NCBI GenBank assembly: GCA_009838525.1
Contig: VXRJ01000018.1
Span: forward strand, 335,087-399,086
Source: Acidobacteriota bacterium
GTDB lineage: Bacteria; Acidobacteriota; Vicinamibacteria; Vicinamibacterales; UBA8438
Direction of reading: 5' to 3'
DNA length: 64,000 nt
Shown piece after piece: positions 25,186-34,082 of the stretch. Below the pieces are notes generated by a model. It saw only the letters and a program-made list of their open reading frames with translations. It ran no database searches and had not been told where the DNA came from. How positions within the stretch are numbered: position 1 is the first letter of the stretch; every line of letters starts with the position of its first letter. Position numbers and translations under genes: made by a program.

Positions 25186-26517
25186 ATGCATTCATGGTAC
25201 GCCCCTCGGTGCGCCGGCCGATGCGTCGGCCTCCAGGCCGGCATTCGCCGGTATGCCGGCCTTTTGCTCGTCGCCTCCATCGCCGCCGCGTGTGCTTCCG
25301 GGCCGCCGCCAACGGGCGAAACACCGTCTGGACCCCCACCCGCCATGGAACTTCCCGCCAACACGACCGGCGACCCCGAGGCCATCCGCCCGTTCACGAT
25401 CGACGTGCCGGCCGCAGTCCTGGACGACCTCCGACTGCGCCTGGAGCAGACGCGGCTGCCCGATCAACTGCCCGGCACGGGCTGGGACTACGGCACGGAG
25501 CGCGCCTATCTGGAGGAGTTGCTCACCTACTGGCGTGATGAATTCGACTGGCGCGCCCAGGAGACGATGCTGAACCAGTTCGATCAGTACCGCACGACGA
25601 TCGACGGCCTCGACATCCACTTCATCCATCAGCGGTCGCCTCATGAGGATGCACTGCCGCTCGTCATCACGCACGGCTGGCCCGGCTCGATTCTGGAGTT
25701 CCACAAGATCATCGGGCCGCTGACCGACCCGACCGCGCACGGCGGCGACGCGGCCGACGCGTTCCACGTGATTGCGCCCTCGATTCCGGGTTACGGCTTC
25801 TCCGACAAGCCGACCGAACGGGGCTATCACCCGGAGAAGATGGCGGAGATCATCGGAGAACTCGTGGAACGGCTCGGCTACGAACGCTACGGCGTCCAGG
25901 GTGGCGACTGGGGGAGCATCATCAGCCGCTGGCAGGCGGCGCAGCATCCGGATCGGGTCGTGGGCGTTCACATCAACATGGTTACCGCGGGTCCGCCGCC
26001 TGGCGCCGACCCGACGGAAGGCGTGCCGCCGGAGGAAATGGCCCGGTTCCAGGCGAGGAACGAGTTCTGGCAGGGTGAGCAGGCCTACCTGAACCTGCAG
26101 GGAACCAAGCCGCAGACGCTCGGTTACGGGCTGAACGACTCCCCGGCCGGTCTCGCCGCCTGGATCGTCGAGAAGTTCCACACCTGGTGCGACTGCAACG
26201 CGGATGTCGAGAGCCGCTTCACGAAGGACGAGTTGCTGACGAACATCACCATTTACTGGGCGACCCAGACGATGACGTCGTCGACGCGTATCTACTACGA
26301 GTCGCGGAGGGCGCCCCGTGGAACCGGCTACATCGAGGTGCCGGTCGGCTGCGCCATCTTCCCTGGGGAGATCTTCCTCCCGCCGCGCGCATGGGTGGAG
26401 GCGTCGCACAACGTCACACGCTGGACCGAAATGCCCGAAGGCGGACACTTCGCCGCGCTTGAGCAGCCGGAGCTCCTCACCGACGACATCCGCGCCTTCT
26501 TCCAGGACCTCCGGTAG
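25186..26517 (+). CDS. epoxide hydrolase lipoprotein, paralogue 2
   Basis: 443 residues, very similar to the gene just upstream along its whole length, so a tandem duplication. It keeps every catalytic feature: HGWPGS, GGDWGS with the aspartate nucleophile, and EGGHFAALEQP with the histidine. The signal peptide ends SIAAACASG (cysteine near 36). Differences cluster in the cap region after GGDWGS (for example GPPPGADPTEGVPPEEMARF), where substrate choice is made in this family, so the copies may have divided substrates between them. Six bases separate it from paralogue 1 and 36 from the cupin gene. Confidence 0.88.
   Translation: MHSWYAPRCAGRCVGLQAGIRRYAGLLLVASIAAACASGPPPTGETPSGPPPAMELPANTTGDPEAIRPFTIDVPAAVLDDLRLRLEQTRLPDQLPGTGWDYGTERAYLEELLTYWRDEFDWRAQETMLNQFDQYRTTIDGLDIHFIHQRSPHEDALPLVITHGWPGSILEFHKIIGPLTDPTAHGGDAADAFHVIAPSIPGYGFSDKPTERGYHPEKMAEIIGELVERLGYERYGVQGGDWGSIISRWQAAQHPDRVVGVHINMVTAGPPPGADPTEGVPPEEMARFQARNEFWQGEQAYLNLQGTKPQTLGYGLNDSPAGLAAWIVEKFHTWCDCNADVESRFTKDELLTNITIYWATQTMTSSTRIYYESRRAPRGTGYIEVPVGCAIFPGEIFLPPRAWVEASHNVTRWTEMPEGGHFAALEQPELLTDDIRAFFQDLR
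25210..25262 (+). repeat. palindromic GC element inside signal-peptide codons (EH2)
   Basis: Expanded version of the element at 23881. The CGGCCT/AGGCCG inverted repeat is at 25227-25240, preceded by an extra 12 bases containing CCGATGCGTCGG and followed by GCCGGTATGCCGGC. It falls in codons for residues 9-26 of the precursor (CAGRCVGLQAGIRRYAGL). Confidence 0.5.
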
Positions 26518-26553
26518 CGTTCAGACCGTTCAACAGGAGCAGGAGCAGGACCG

Positions 26554-27057
26554 ATGACCACGACCTTTCTGCACCGCGCGTTCACCGTCGCCTGGCTTCC
26601 CGTCCTCTGTCTTGGCGCCGGTTTCTTGCTGGGCCTGGCCGCCTCCGGCGGCAACAACGGAATCGCCGACGGAGCATTGCACGCCCAGGAGCGCACGCCG
26701 ATCCGCGTCACGCGCATCTACACCGGAGACGACGGCAAGACGCACGCCGAAGAGTACGACGTGCCGCTCACCTCACAGCGCGGCGCCACCGAGCTCTCCG
26801 ACCCCGTCGACGTCGCCAGCGTCCAGTTCCGCCGCACGTCGCCCGACTACTTCATCGACTGGCACACCGCGCCCCGCCGCCAGTACGTGATTACCCTTGC
26901 AGGCGAAAGCGAGGTGGAGATCGGCGACGGATCAGTCATCCGCCTCCACCCGGGCCACATCCTCCTCGCGGAGGATACGACCGGCCAGGGCCATATCTCC
27001 CGGGCCGTCGGCGTGGACGATCGAATCTCGATCTTTCTTCCGCTGGTCGAGCAGTAG
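26554..27057 (+). CDS. exported cupin-fold protein
   Basis: 167 residues with an N-terminal signal or anchor (VAWLPVLCLGAGFLLGLAA). The cupin barrel covers residues about 50-165: VQFRRTSPDYFIDWHTAPRRQYVITLAGESEVEIG, then RLHPGHILLAEDTTGQGH. Histidines in DWHTAPRRQYV and GQGHISR are candidate metal ligands, though the motif is not a classic germin pattern. Role unknown; it could bind or convert a product of the hydrolases upstream. AGGAGCAGGAGCAGGACCG forms a strong ribosome binding site. bioA follows 16 bases later. Confidence 0.78.
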   Translation: MTTTFLHRAFTVAWLPVLCLGAGFLLGLAASGGNNGIADGALHAQERTPIRVTRIYTGDDGKTHAEEYDVPLTSQRGATELSDPVDVASVQFRRTSPDYFIDWHTAPRRQYVITLAGESEVEIGDGSVIRLHPGHILLAEDTTGQGHISRAVGVDDRISIFLPLVEQ

Positions 27058-27073
27058 ATACGGGCGCGCGCCC

Positions 27074-28351
27074 GTGACCGATTCCCTAGCGTTCGACCGG
27101 CGCCACATCTGGCACCCCTACACGTCGATGGTCGATCCACTGCCGGTGTATCAGGCGGTGTCCGCCGAAGGCGTGCGCATCCGGCTCGCGGACGGCCGCG
27201 AACTGATCGATGGCATGGCGTCATGGTGGTGCGCCATCCACGGCTACAACCATCCCGCTCTCAACGCCGTCATGCGGCAGCAGCTCGACGACACCGCGCA
27301 CGTCATGTTTGGCGGCCTCACCCACGAACCGGCGATCGAGCTGGCGCGGCTGCTGATCGAGTTGACTCCGCCCGGCCTGCAGCACGTGTTCTTCTGCGAT
27401 TCCGGTTCGGTCGCGGTGGAAGTGGCACTCAAGATGGCGCTTCAGCACTGGCACGCGCAGGGGCACCCCGGGAAGCGGCGGTTCGCGACCATTCGGGGCG
27501 GCTACCACGGCGACACTCTCGGCGCCATGGGCGTCTGCGATCCCGTAACCGGCATGCACGAACGCTTTCGCGGCATCCTGCCCGATCACCGGTTTGCCGA
27601 CCGGCCCAGAACCCGTCCGGGAGAGCCGCTTCACCCGGACGACGAGGCGGGTATCCGGCGCATCCTCGAGGAACATCACGCCGAGATTGCCGCGGTCGTG
27701 CTCGAGCCGATCGTGCAGGGGGCGGGCGGCATGTGGTTCTATGACGCCGCGTACCTGCGACACGTCAGGACGCTCTGCGACCGGTTCGACGTGCTGCTGA
27801 TCCTGGACGAGATTGCCACCGGTTTCGGGCGCACCGGCCGGATGTTCGCCTGCGAGCACGCCGGCGTGGCGCCGGACGTCCTCTGCCTCGGGAAGGCGAT
27901 GACCGGCGGCTACCTCAGTCAGGCCGCGACGCTTGCCACGACGCGTGTTGCCCGGGGGGTCTCCGCGGACGGCGGCGTGCTGATGCACGGGCCCACCTTC
28001 ATGGCCAACCCGCTTGCTTGCGCGGTCTCGAAGCGGAGCGTCGAACTGCTCCTCGAAGGGCCGTGGGAGGAGCGGGTGGCGTCCATCGAGACCCAATTGG
28101 CGGCGGAACTCGGGCGCTACGCGACGCATCCCGCGGTGGCCGACGTGCGCGTGCTCGGGGCGATCGGCGTTGTGCAGACGCGCGCTGCCGTGCCGGTGGC
28201 GGCCCTCCAGCGGATCTTCGTGGAAGCGGGCGTCTGGATCCGGCCGTTCAGCGACCTGATCTACCTGATGCCGCCCTACGTGATCGACGCTGACGAACTC
28301 ACGCAGCTCACGCGGGCCATCGGTATGGGGCTGGACGCAATGGTGGAATGA
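27074..28351 (+). CDS. bioA: adenosylmethionine-8-amino-7-oxononanoate aminotransferase
   Basis: 425 residues from a GTG at 27074 ([19 protein letters not shown]), matching the usual BioA length and N-terminus. PLP-dependent class III aminotransferase that makes 7,8-diaminononanoate with S-adenosylmethionine as amino donor, the second-last step before dethiobiotin. Seen: [67 protein letters not shown] and the PLP lysine in [13 protein letters not shown] in MASWWCA is typical of BioA over other class III enzymes. No other biotin genes are in the window, so it is split from the pathway cluster and may be carried by the operon ahead of it. Confidence 0.93.
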   Translation: MTDSLAFDRRHIWHPYTSMVDPLPVYQAVSAEGVRIRLADGRELIDGMASWWCAIHGYNHPALNAVMRQQLDDTAHVMFGGLTHEPAIELARLLIELTPPGLQHVFFCDSGSVAVEVALKMALQHWHAQGHPGKRRFATIRGGYHGDTLGAMGVCDPVTGMHERFRGILPDHRFADRPRTRPGEPLHPDDEAGIRRILEEHHAEIAAVVLEPIVQGAGGMWFYDAAYLRHVRTLCDRFDVLLILDEIATGFGRTGRMFACEHAGVAPDVLCLGKAMTGGYLSQAATLATTRVARGVSADGGVLMHGPTFMANPLACAVSKRSVELLLEGPWEERVASIETQLAAELGRYATHPAVADVRVLGAIGVVQTRAAVPVAALQRIFVEAGVWIRPFSDLIYLMPPYVIDADELTQLTRAIGMGLDAMVE

Positions 28352-28363
28352 CGTCTGTCGGCG

Positions 28364-29320
28364 TCAGTCCCGATGTGGGGAAAGCCCGGGTGGCAGCTTC
28401 TCGTCGAAGAACGTCAGCACACGATCCCGGTACTCGTCCGGGGCATCTATCGATACCCGGTCGTGGGATGAGCCCGGGAAGATCCAGAGGTCGTAGACGG
28501 CAGGTCCCGCCGCGGCGGCGATGCGGTGGGCGTGGTCGACCGGGATAAGCCGGTCCGCCTCGGCATGAATGACGAACAGCGAGTCCGGTGGGAGTCCCGC
28601 GACCACATCCACCGGGTTGACGATGGACGCATCCGCGTCGAACACCGTTCGCGTGAAAAAGAGGATGGGCGGATTGAAGAAACCCGGCAGTCCGCTCGCG
28701 ATGGGCAGTTGCCGGGCCAGAAGGTCGTCGAGCCGGGCGAAGCTGCTGTCAGCCACGATGTTGCGGACGTCGGGTGAACCCGCGGATGCCAACAGGACCG
28801 CGGCGGCGCCCATCGAGTGAGCCCAGAACCCCATGCGTTCCGACCGAAACCCGCGGGCCTTGAGGTGGTCGACCGCGCCCAGCAGGTCGCCCTGCTCGGC
28901 CCATCCCAGCGTGTAGCGGACGCCGCCGGACTCGCCGTGCGCGCGGAAGTCGAACAGCAGCGCGTTGAAGCCCGCGTCGACGAGGGCCGCGGCATGGGGC
29001 ACCAGCTCGCCGTCGTCACCGGTGCGGGTCGAGTTGCGCCCGTGCGCGATGACCACCACGCGGTCGCTGCCGTCGGCCGGGGCGAACCAGCCGCGCAAGG
29101 GAATGCCATCGCCGCGGCTGTCGAACGCTACGTCTTCGTAGGTCAGGTTCAGGGCCGCGGGTGACGACACCAGGGCGCGGCGGCGCGGTTTCGTCAGCGT
29201 CTCGGCGGCGGCCAGGGCGACGGCGAGGTATGCCAGCAGGACGGCGGAGACGATGGACGGGAGGGCGACCGCCAGGACGGGGTGCCGCCGCCAGACGGCC
29301 GGACGACCAGCTTCGGGCAT
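28364..29320 (-). CDS. membrane-anchored alpha/beta hydrolase
   Basis: 318 residues with one N-terminal helix (LAVALPSIVSAVLLAYLAVALAAA) and then an alpha/beta hydrolase of the Bem46/YqkD type: VVIAHGRNSTR for the oxyanion strand, LFDFRAHGESGG, FWAHSMGAAAVLLAS with the serine nucleophile, HAEADRLIP with the aspartate and GSSHDRVS with the histidine. Probably an esterase or thioesterase facing the periplasm; substrate unknown. It converges on bioA with a 12-base gap. A second protein of the same kind is at 48368. Confidence 0.86.
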   Translation of the reverse strand: MPEAGRPAVWRRHPVLAVALPSIVSAVLLAYLAVALAAAETLTKPRRRALVSSPAALNLTYEDVAFDSRGDGIPLRGWFAPADGSDRVVVIAHGRNSTRTGDDGELVPHAAALVDAGFNALLFDFRAHGESGGVRYTLGWAEQGDLLGAVDHLKARGFRSERMGFWAHSMGAAAVLLASAGSPDVRNIVADSSFARLDDLLARQLPIASGLPGFFNPPILFFTRTVFDADASIVNPVDVVAGLPPDSLFVIHAEADRLIPVDHAHRIAAAAGPAVYDLWIFPGSSHDRVSIDAPDEYRDRVLTFFDEKLPPGLSPHRD

Positions 29321-29334
29321 CGCGGAAGGCGCCG

Positions 29335-30177
29335 TCAGCTCCCCGGCAGGGGCTTCGTCGCGCGCACGAAGGCGGACATGAACCGTCCGGCCACGGTGCG
29401 CGCGATGCTGTCCGCGTCTTCCGTCCGGTTGGCTACGAGCGCGCGGGTTTCCTCGAGATCGTAGACCCGGGTCGGCTCAATGGCGATGTTGCTGAACCCG
29501 GCCGTCGCCAGATAGTCGCGGTACTGCGTTTCTTCAAGGGCTCCCGCCACGCAGCAGATCCAGAGTTCTACGCTCTCGCGGATACGTCCATCGACTGCGC
29601 CGCGCACCACGATGTCGGACACGGCCAGCCGCCCGCCGGGCCGAAGGACCCGGAACGCCTCGTCCAGCACGCGCGGCTTGTCGGCGGAGAGGTTGATGAC
29701 GCAGTTCGAGATGATCACGTCCACAACGGCGTCCGGCAGCGGGATGTTCTCGATCTCGCCCCTGAGGAATTCGACGTTCGTGACGCTGGCGTTCGCCTGG
29801 TTCGCCCGCGCCAGTTCGAGCATATCGTCCGTCATGTCCAGGCCGTAGGCCTTGCCCGCCGGCCCGACGCGGCGGGCGGAGAGCAGGACGTCGATCCCGC
29901 CGCCGGAGCCGAGATCCAGGACTACCTCGCCGGGGGAGAGTTCGGCAAGGGCGGTCGGGTTGCCGCATCCCCGCGACGCCAGCAGGGCAGCGTGCGGCAG
30001 CCCGCCCGTCTCGTCGGCGGAGTAGAGGTTCGCGGTTACGGGGTCGACCAACTCCACCGGTTCGGAACCGCAGCAGGATGTCCCGGCGGATCCACCGTCG
30101 CCATCAGCTTCGGCCGCGGCTTGGCGTGCCGCCGCGCCGTACCGGTCACGGACGGCGGTGCGCAGATTCTCGTCCAT
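29335..30177 (-). CDS. arsM: arsenite S-adenosylmethionine methyltransferase
   Basis: 280 residues from the ATG at 30177. Class I SAM methyltransferase that methylates As(III) to volatile or organic forms in the cytosol. Seen: TSCCGSE near the N-terminus, [22 protein letters not shown] site [44 protein letters not shown], and [13 protein letters not shown]; the cysteines in CCGS, GCGNP and CCVAG are those expected to bind arsenic. No arsR, arsB or arsC lies near, so it stands alone. A TAGAAT hexamer 8 bases before the ATG, with no Shine-Dalgarno, suggests a leaderless mRNA. Confidence 0.92.
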   Translation of the reverse strand: MDENLRTAVRDRYGAAARQAAAEADGDGGSAGTSCCGSEPVELVDPVTANLYSADETGGLPHAALLASRGCGNPTALAELSPGEVVLDLGSGGGIDVLLSARRVGPAGKAYGLDMTDDMLELARANQANASVTNVEFLRGEIENIPLPDAVVDVIISNCVINLSADKPRVLDEAFRVLRPGGRLAVSDIVVRGAVDGRIRESVELWICCVAGALEETQYRDYLATAGFSNIAIEPTRVYDLEETRALVANRTEDADSIARTVAGRFMSAFVRATKPLPGS

Positions 30178-30185
30178 ACAACCCG

Positions 30186-30191
30186 ATTCTA
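30186..30191 (-). promoter_or_regulatory. -10 element of arsM, leaderless type
   Basis: On the minus strand TAGAAT is followed by CGGGTTGT and the ATG at 30177. It mirrors the plus-strand promoter at 30201: both read TANAAT, then CGGG, then four bases, then the start codon. Confidence 0.55.
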
Positions 30192-30200
30192 CCGGCTCAC

Positions 30201-30206
30201 TATAAT
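30201..30206 (+). promoter_or_regulatory. -10 element of the acyl-CoA synthetase, leaderless type
   Basis: A consensus TATAAT followed by CGGGCGCG and the GTG at 30215. The bases ACTATA at 30199-30204 also read TATAGT on the minus strand, so divergent transcription from one element is possible. Confidence 0.6.
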
Positions 30207-30214
30207 CGGGCGCG

Positions 30215-31855
30215 GTGGCCGCATCTTCGTACGTGCACGGCGCAACCGACGCGCCCCTGCTGGGCGAGACCGTCGGCGAGAACCTTCGCGCCACGGTCGA
30301 ACGGTTCCCCGAGCGCGATGCTCTTGTCGTTTGCGACCAGGGCTTTCGGGCCAGTTACCGGCAACTCTGGGACCTGACCACGCGCCTCGCGCTCGCGCTC
30401 CTCGCCCACGGCATAGCCCGCGGCGACCGCGTCGGGATCTGGGCGCCCAACCGCTACGAGTGGGTCGTCACGCAGTATGCGACCGCCCGTATCGGCGCGA
30501 TACTCGTCAACGTCAACCCGGCGTACCGGGCTCACGAGCTGGAGTACGCGCTCAAGCAGTCCGGAATCCGCTTCCTCCTGCACGCCCGGCGGTTCCGTTC
30601 GGCCGACTACGCGGCGATTGTCGGCAGCGTCCGCGCCGGCTGTCCGGCACTGACCGAAACGGTGGTTCTGGACGACGGGTGGGACGCGCTGCTCGAGGAA
30701 TCGGCCGCTGTCGACGACGCCACGCTCGCCGAACGCGAGGCGAGCCTACGCTTCGACGACCCGATCAACATCCAGTACACGTCGGGCACGACCGGTGCGC
30801 CCAAGGGGGCGACCCTCTCGCACCACAACATCCTGAACAACGGGTACTTCTGCGGCGAGATCCTGGGCTATACGGAAGCTGACCGAATCGCGGTGCCGGT
30901 TCCCTTCTACCACTGCTTCGGCATGGTCATCGGTAACCTCGCCTGCACGTCGCACGGGTCGTGCATCGTCGTGCCGTCCGAAGGCTTCGATCCGGCCGCC
31001 ACCCTCGCCGCGGTCGAGAAAGAACGGTGCACGTCCATCTACGGCGTGCCGACGATGTTCATCGCCCAGTTGAACCACGCCGACTTCGACCGAACGGATT
31101 TCTCGTCGCTGCGCACCGGCGTGATGGCCGGCTCGCCCTGCCCGATCGAGGTGATGAAGCAGGTTCGCGAGCGGATGAACGTCCGCGAGATAACCATCTG
31201 CTACGGCATGACCGAGACGTCGCCCGTCTCGACCCAGACCCGCGTCGACGACTCGGTCGAGAGGCGCGTCTCCAGCGTGGGCCGCATCCATCCACACGCC
31301 GAAATCAAGGTCATTGATCCGGAGACCGGCCGGGTAGTGCCACGGGGAACGTCCGGGGAGCTCTGCACGCGTGGCTATTGCGTCATGCTCGGCTACTGGG
31401 ATGACCCGAAGGCGACGGCCGTGGCGATAGACGAAGCACGCTGGATGCACACGGGCGATCTCGCGACCATGGACGGCGATGGCTACGTCAGGATCGTCGG
31501 GCGCATCAAGGACATGATCATCCGCGGGGGCGAGAACGTCTACCCGCGGGAAGTGGAGGAGTTCCTCTATACGCATCCCGACATCGAGGATGCCCAGGTC
31601 ATCGGTGTGCCGTCGGCCCGGTACGGCGAAGAAGTGATGGCGTGGGTGAGGCTGAAGGCGGGCGCCGCCGTGACCGGGGAGCAGCTGCGCGCCTTCTGTC
31701 ACGGCGAGATCGCGACCTACAAGATCCCGCGCTACTGGAAGTTCGTTGAGAGCTTCCCGCTGACCGTCACCGGCAAGGTGCAGAAATACAAGATGCGCGA
31801 GATTTCGACCGCCGAGTTGAAGTTGACGGCGGCGGCCGGTATCGAAACCGCCTGA
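30215..31855 (+). CDS. acyl-CoA synthetase (ACSF2-like AMP-binding enzyme)
   Basis: 546 residues starting with GTG at 30215. Full-length ANL enzyme: [20 protein letters not shown] and [12 protein letters not shown] near the N-terminus resemble ACSF2-type medium-chain acyl-CoA synthetases; the P-loop is [26 protein letters not shown] is the A5 motif; [27 protein letters not shown] is the hinge; and the C-terminal lysine is in [12 protein letters not shown]. Activates a fatty or other acid to its CoA ester. The promoter suggests translation directly from the transcript end. Divergent from arsM with no obvious functional tie. Confidence 0.93.
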   Translation: MAASSYVHGATDAPLLGETVGENLRATVERFPERDALVVCDQGFRASYRQLWDLTTRLALALLAHGIARGDRVGIWAPNRYEWVVTQYATARIGAILVNVNPAYRAHELEYALKQSGIRFLLHARRFRSADYAAIVGSVRAGCPALTETVVLDDGWDALLEESAAVDDATLAEREASLRFDDPINIQYTSGTTGAPKGATLSHHNILNNGYFCGEILGYTEADRIAVPVPFYHCFGMVIGNLACTSHGSCIVVPSEGFDPAATLAAVEKERCTSIYGVPTMFIAQLNHADFDRTDFSSLRTGVMAGSPCPIEVMKQVRERMNVREITICYGMTETSPVSTQTRVDDSVERRVSSVGRIHPHAEIKVIDPETGRVVPRGTSGELCTRGYCVMLGYWDDPKATAVAIDEARWMHTGDLATMDGDGYVRIVGRIKDMIIRGGENVYPREVEEFLYTHPDIEDAQVIGVPSARYGEEVMAWVRLKAGAAVTGEQLRAFCHGEIATYKIPRYWKFVESFPLTVTGKVQKYKMREISTAELKLTAAAGIETA

Positions 31856-31873
31856 CGCGCTCGGCGCCGGCTG

Positions 31874-32668
31874 CTAGCGGGTTCGTGCGCCTGGCATCGC
31901 GACCTGCTCCGGTAGCTCTCCAAACTTCCGTTTGTAGTAACGCGTCCAGACATGAAGCGCCGGGATGCCGACTGCGGCCGGCAGAATCCATGGCAGGAAG
32001 GACCATGTGCCCTGCATGAGGGCGCCGTCGAACAGGCGTTGACCGCCGAAGACGAGGAAAGCGGTATGGAAGGCGATTCCCGCTCCTCCCATTGTCTCCA
32101 TGTGCTTGTACCACCAGGCCATTGGCGTGGGGCGGGGATTCGCGAGGAATCGGCGATCTTCGAAGTAGCCGGCGATGCCGAAGGCTCCCAGCGCCATCGG
32201 GATCAGGAACGGGCCGCCGCTGCTACGGACGACGTGGAACAGGCCGAAGACGACTAGCGCCATGCCGGCTGCGACCTGCGCCAGGTTGAGGGCCCGGAGG
32301 CGCCACCCTGCGAACTGGTCCGGCTGGCGGCGCGTCCGCGTCGCGCGGAGACCCCACTCGACGCCGGCCAGCAGCAGAAGACCAAGGAAACCGAGAATGG
32401 CGACGAACATGATTTCGCTGGCAGGGACCTCTGCCAACGTCAGCGCACCGGGCCGGCCGGCCCAGCTCGACGGATGCAGCAGCGCCCAGAAGGTAGAACC
32501 GATCGCAGTCAGCGCCACGACATAGGCGCACCAGACGAACACGCGGCCAGCGCCGACGTGCAGGCGGCCGCCCTTTCGCGCAAGGACCGGGATCCAAAAG
32601 GCCGCAAGGCCGACGAACCCGGTCGAGATGTGCAGCCCGCGAAGCAGGTCGTGAATCGTCTCAGCCAC
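31874..32668 (-). CDS. multi-pass membrane protein (DUF2306-like)
   Basis: 264 residues, about seven membrane helices. GTG at 32668 is chosen: GTGGCTGA overlaps the stop of the PadR gene by 8 bases, so the two are translationally coupled; a TTG at 32674 is an alternative. The N-terminal LHISTGFVGLAAFWIPVLARKGGRLHVGAGRVFVW resembles DUF2306-type membrane proteins with conserved histidines and a GRxHxxxGR pattern. Its function is unknown. Coupling to a PadR repressor suggests it is the regulated target, possibly a stress or drug-response membrane protein. Confidence 0.75.
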   Translation of the reverse strand: MAETIHDLLRGLHISTGFVGLAAFWIPVLARKGGRLHVGAGRVFVWCAYVVALTAIGSTFWALLHPSSWAGRPGALTLAEVPASEIMFVAILGFLGLLLLAGVEWGLRATRTRRQPDQFAGWRLRALNLAQVAAGMALVVFGLFHVVRSSGGPFLIPMALGAFGIAGYFEDRRFLANPRPTPMAWWYKHMETMGGAGIAFHTAFLVFGGQRLFDGALMQGTWSFLPWILPAAVGIPALHVWTRYYKRKFGELPEQVAMPGARTR

Positions 32669-33272
32669 CGCCAAGCGCCTCGGTCGGCTCCGCTACATTC
32701 TCGGCGGCGACGGGGCGGGGCCGCCGCCGGCGTTCGATTCGCTCCAGCGCTTCGTCGCACCAGTCGATCTTGGCCAGCAGCGAGCGTACGCCCATGCGCA
32801 CGGCCAGATAAACGTGAAAGTCCTCGGCGCCGAGGGACTCCAGGCGGGAGCCATCCGCCCCCGCGGTATCCGATTCCGCCTGCCGCAAGAGCGCCAAAAA
32901 CGTGGTCAGCCGGGAGCGCAGTTCCAGGATGAAATCACCGGTCGCTTCCAGGTCGTCCACTTCGTGCATGAAGCACAGTTGGGCGATATAGGCGAATCGT
33001 TCGGTGCCCATCTGCGGGCCGGCGGTGAGCCAGCGCATCAGTTCCTCGCGTCCGTCGGTGGTCCGCTGATAAACGCGCCGCGTCGGGCCTTTGGCTGGCG
33101 GTTCCAGCCAGCTCCGCAGCAAGCGGCGTTCCTCCAGCTTCTTCAGGGCCCGATAGATCTGGCTCAATTCGGCCGACCAGAAGTGGCGGGCGCCCTCGCT
33201 GAAGTCGCGCTTGATGTCGTAGCCGCTCGCCGGCTTGCCGAGCATGCCGAGCAGGATGTGGTCAAGGCTCAT
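32661..33272 (-). CDS. PadR-family transcriptional regulator
   Basis: 203 residues. Winged-helix DNA-binding domain at residues 1-80 (MSLDHILLGMLGKPASGYDI, SQIYRALKKLEERRLLRSW) and a C-terminal helical dimerisation domain of the Vir_act_alpha_C kind (ERFAYIAQLCFMHEVDD ... LAVRMGVRSLLAKIDWCDEALERIERRR). PadR proteins repress genes for phenolic-acid or drug response and are released by ligand. The dyad at 33295-33314, overlapping its own probable -10 (TATAGT), is a good candidate for autoregulation. Co-transcribed with the membrane protein at 31874. Confidence 0.92.
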   Translation of the reverse strand: MSLDHILLGMLGKPASGYDIKRDFSEGARHFWSAELSQIYRALKKLEERRLLRSWLEPPAKGPTRRVYQRTTDGREELMRWLTAGPQMGTERFAYIAQLCFMHEVDDLEATGDFILELRSRLTTFLALLRQAESDTAGADGSRLESLGAEDFHVYLAVRMGVRSLLAKIDWCDEALERIERRRRPRPVAAENVAEPTEALGGG

Positions 33273-33294
33273 TCTGGAGTCCGTACGGAGACAA

Positions 33295-33314
33295 CTATAG
33301 CACTAGTCATATAG
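33295..33314. promoter_or_regulatory. candidate PadR operator (20-base dyad)
   Basis: CTATA-N2-ACTAGT-N2-TATAG: 16 of 20 positions are symmetric around the centre of ACTAGT. It lies 23 bases upstream of the padR start and overlaps ACTATA (33294-33299), which reads TATAGT toward padR. A second, shorter palindrome TCCGTACGGA is at 33280-33289. AT-rich in a GC-rich setting. Confidence 0.55.
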
Positions 33315-33368
33315 AAGGCAGTCCCGCATTCGACCCGATGGCCCGGCTGCGGGCAGAATACGCACACG

Positions 33369-34082
33369 ATGTCCACCGACGAGTTGGGCTGGCTACGCCC
33401 GGAGGTCGCCGCCCTGATGTTCGATCAGTACGGCACCGTCGTCGACATGCAGGGCGGCCTGACGGAGATGGCCGCGCCTTTCCTGGCGGAGAAGGGGTGG
33501 CGCGGCGACCCCCACCGCTTCGTCACCTGGTGGCGGCGGACGCACTTCGAGGACTCGATGATCGACGCCCTGTGCGATGCGGGTCACACCTCCTACCGCC
33601 GGATCGGGGAGCGTGCCGTATCGCAGGTGATGCGGCGGGCCGGGATCGACTTCACCGACGACGACGCGCGCCGGCTGGTCGCCTGCATCGAGCGGTTGAA
33701 GCCTTTCCCCGACGTACTCGAGGCGCTCTCGCGGCTACGCCGTCACTACCGGCTGGCGATTCTCTCCAATGGCGACCGCGACATGCTGGAGGCAGCGAAG
33801 CCGCACGTCGGATTCGGCTTCGACGCAGTGATCTCGGTGGAAGAGGCCGGCTACTTCAAGCCGCACCGGGCGACCTATGCAATGGCGTGCAAGCGGCTCG
33901 GTCTCGACCCGGCCCGCGTGCTTTTCGTTGCCAACCACACGTTCGACTGCATCGGGGCCAAGGCGTCCGGGATGCGTACGGCGTTCATCGATCGTCGCCG
34001 GCGGCCCTTCGGCGATTCGCCGCACCAGCCCGACCTGATTGTCGAAGACTTCACGGCGCTGGCGAACGCGCTCTGCGACTGA
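33369..34082 (+). CDS. haloacid dehalogenase-like hydrolase, type II (1)
   Basis: 237 residues, HAD superfamily. Nucleophile motif MFDQYGTVVDM, where haloacid dehalogenases have FDxYGTxxD; motif II in RLAILSNGDRDML; motif III lysine in AGYFKPHRATYAMA; motif IV as FVANHTFDCIGAKASGM, with the Asn and Asp of L-2-haloacid dehalogenase. Chemistry would be hydrolytic removal of a halide or a phosphate from a small molecule; the 2-haloacid activity is plausible but unproved. It ends in a hairpin shared with the convergent phzF-like gene. A second type II homologue is at 40529. Confidence 0.87.
   Translation: MSTDELGWLRPEVAALMFDQYGTVVDMQGGLTEMAAPFLAEKGWRGDPHRFVTWWRRTHFEDSMIDALCDAGHTSYRRIGERAVSQVMRRAGIDFTDDDARRLVACIERLKPFPDVLEALSRLRRHYRLAILSNGDRDMLEAAKPHVGFGFDAVISVEEAGYFKPHRATYAMACKRLGLDPARVLFVANHTFDCIGAKASGMRTAFIDRRRRPFGDSPHQPDLIVEDFTALANALCD

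Noticed and set aside
24127-26448. Long minus-strand frames opposite both epoxide hydrolases (237 and 418 codons)
   Set aside because: They resemble each other only because the plus-strand genes are duplicates; no independent support.
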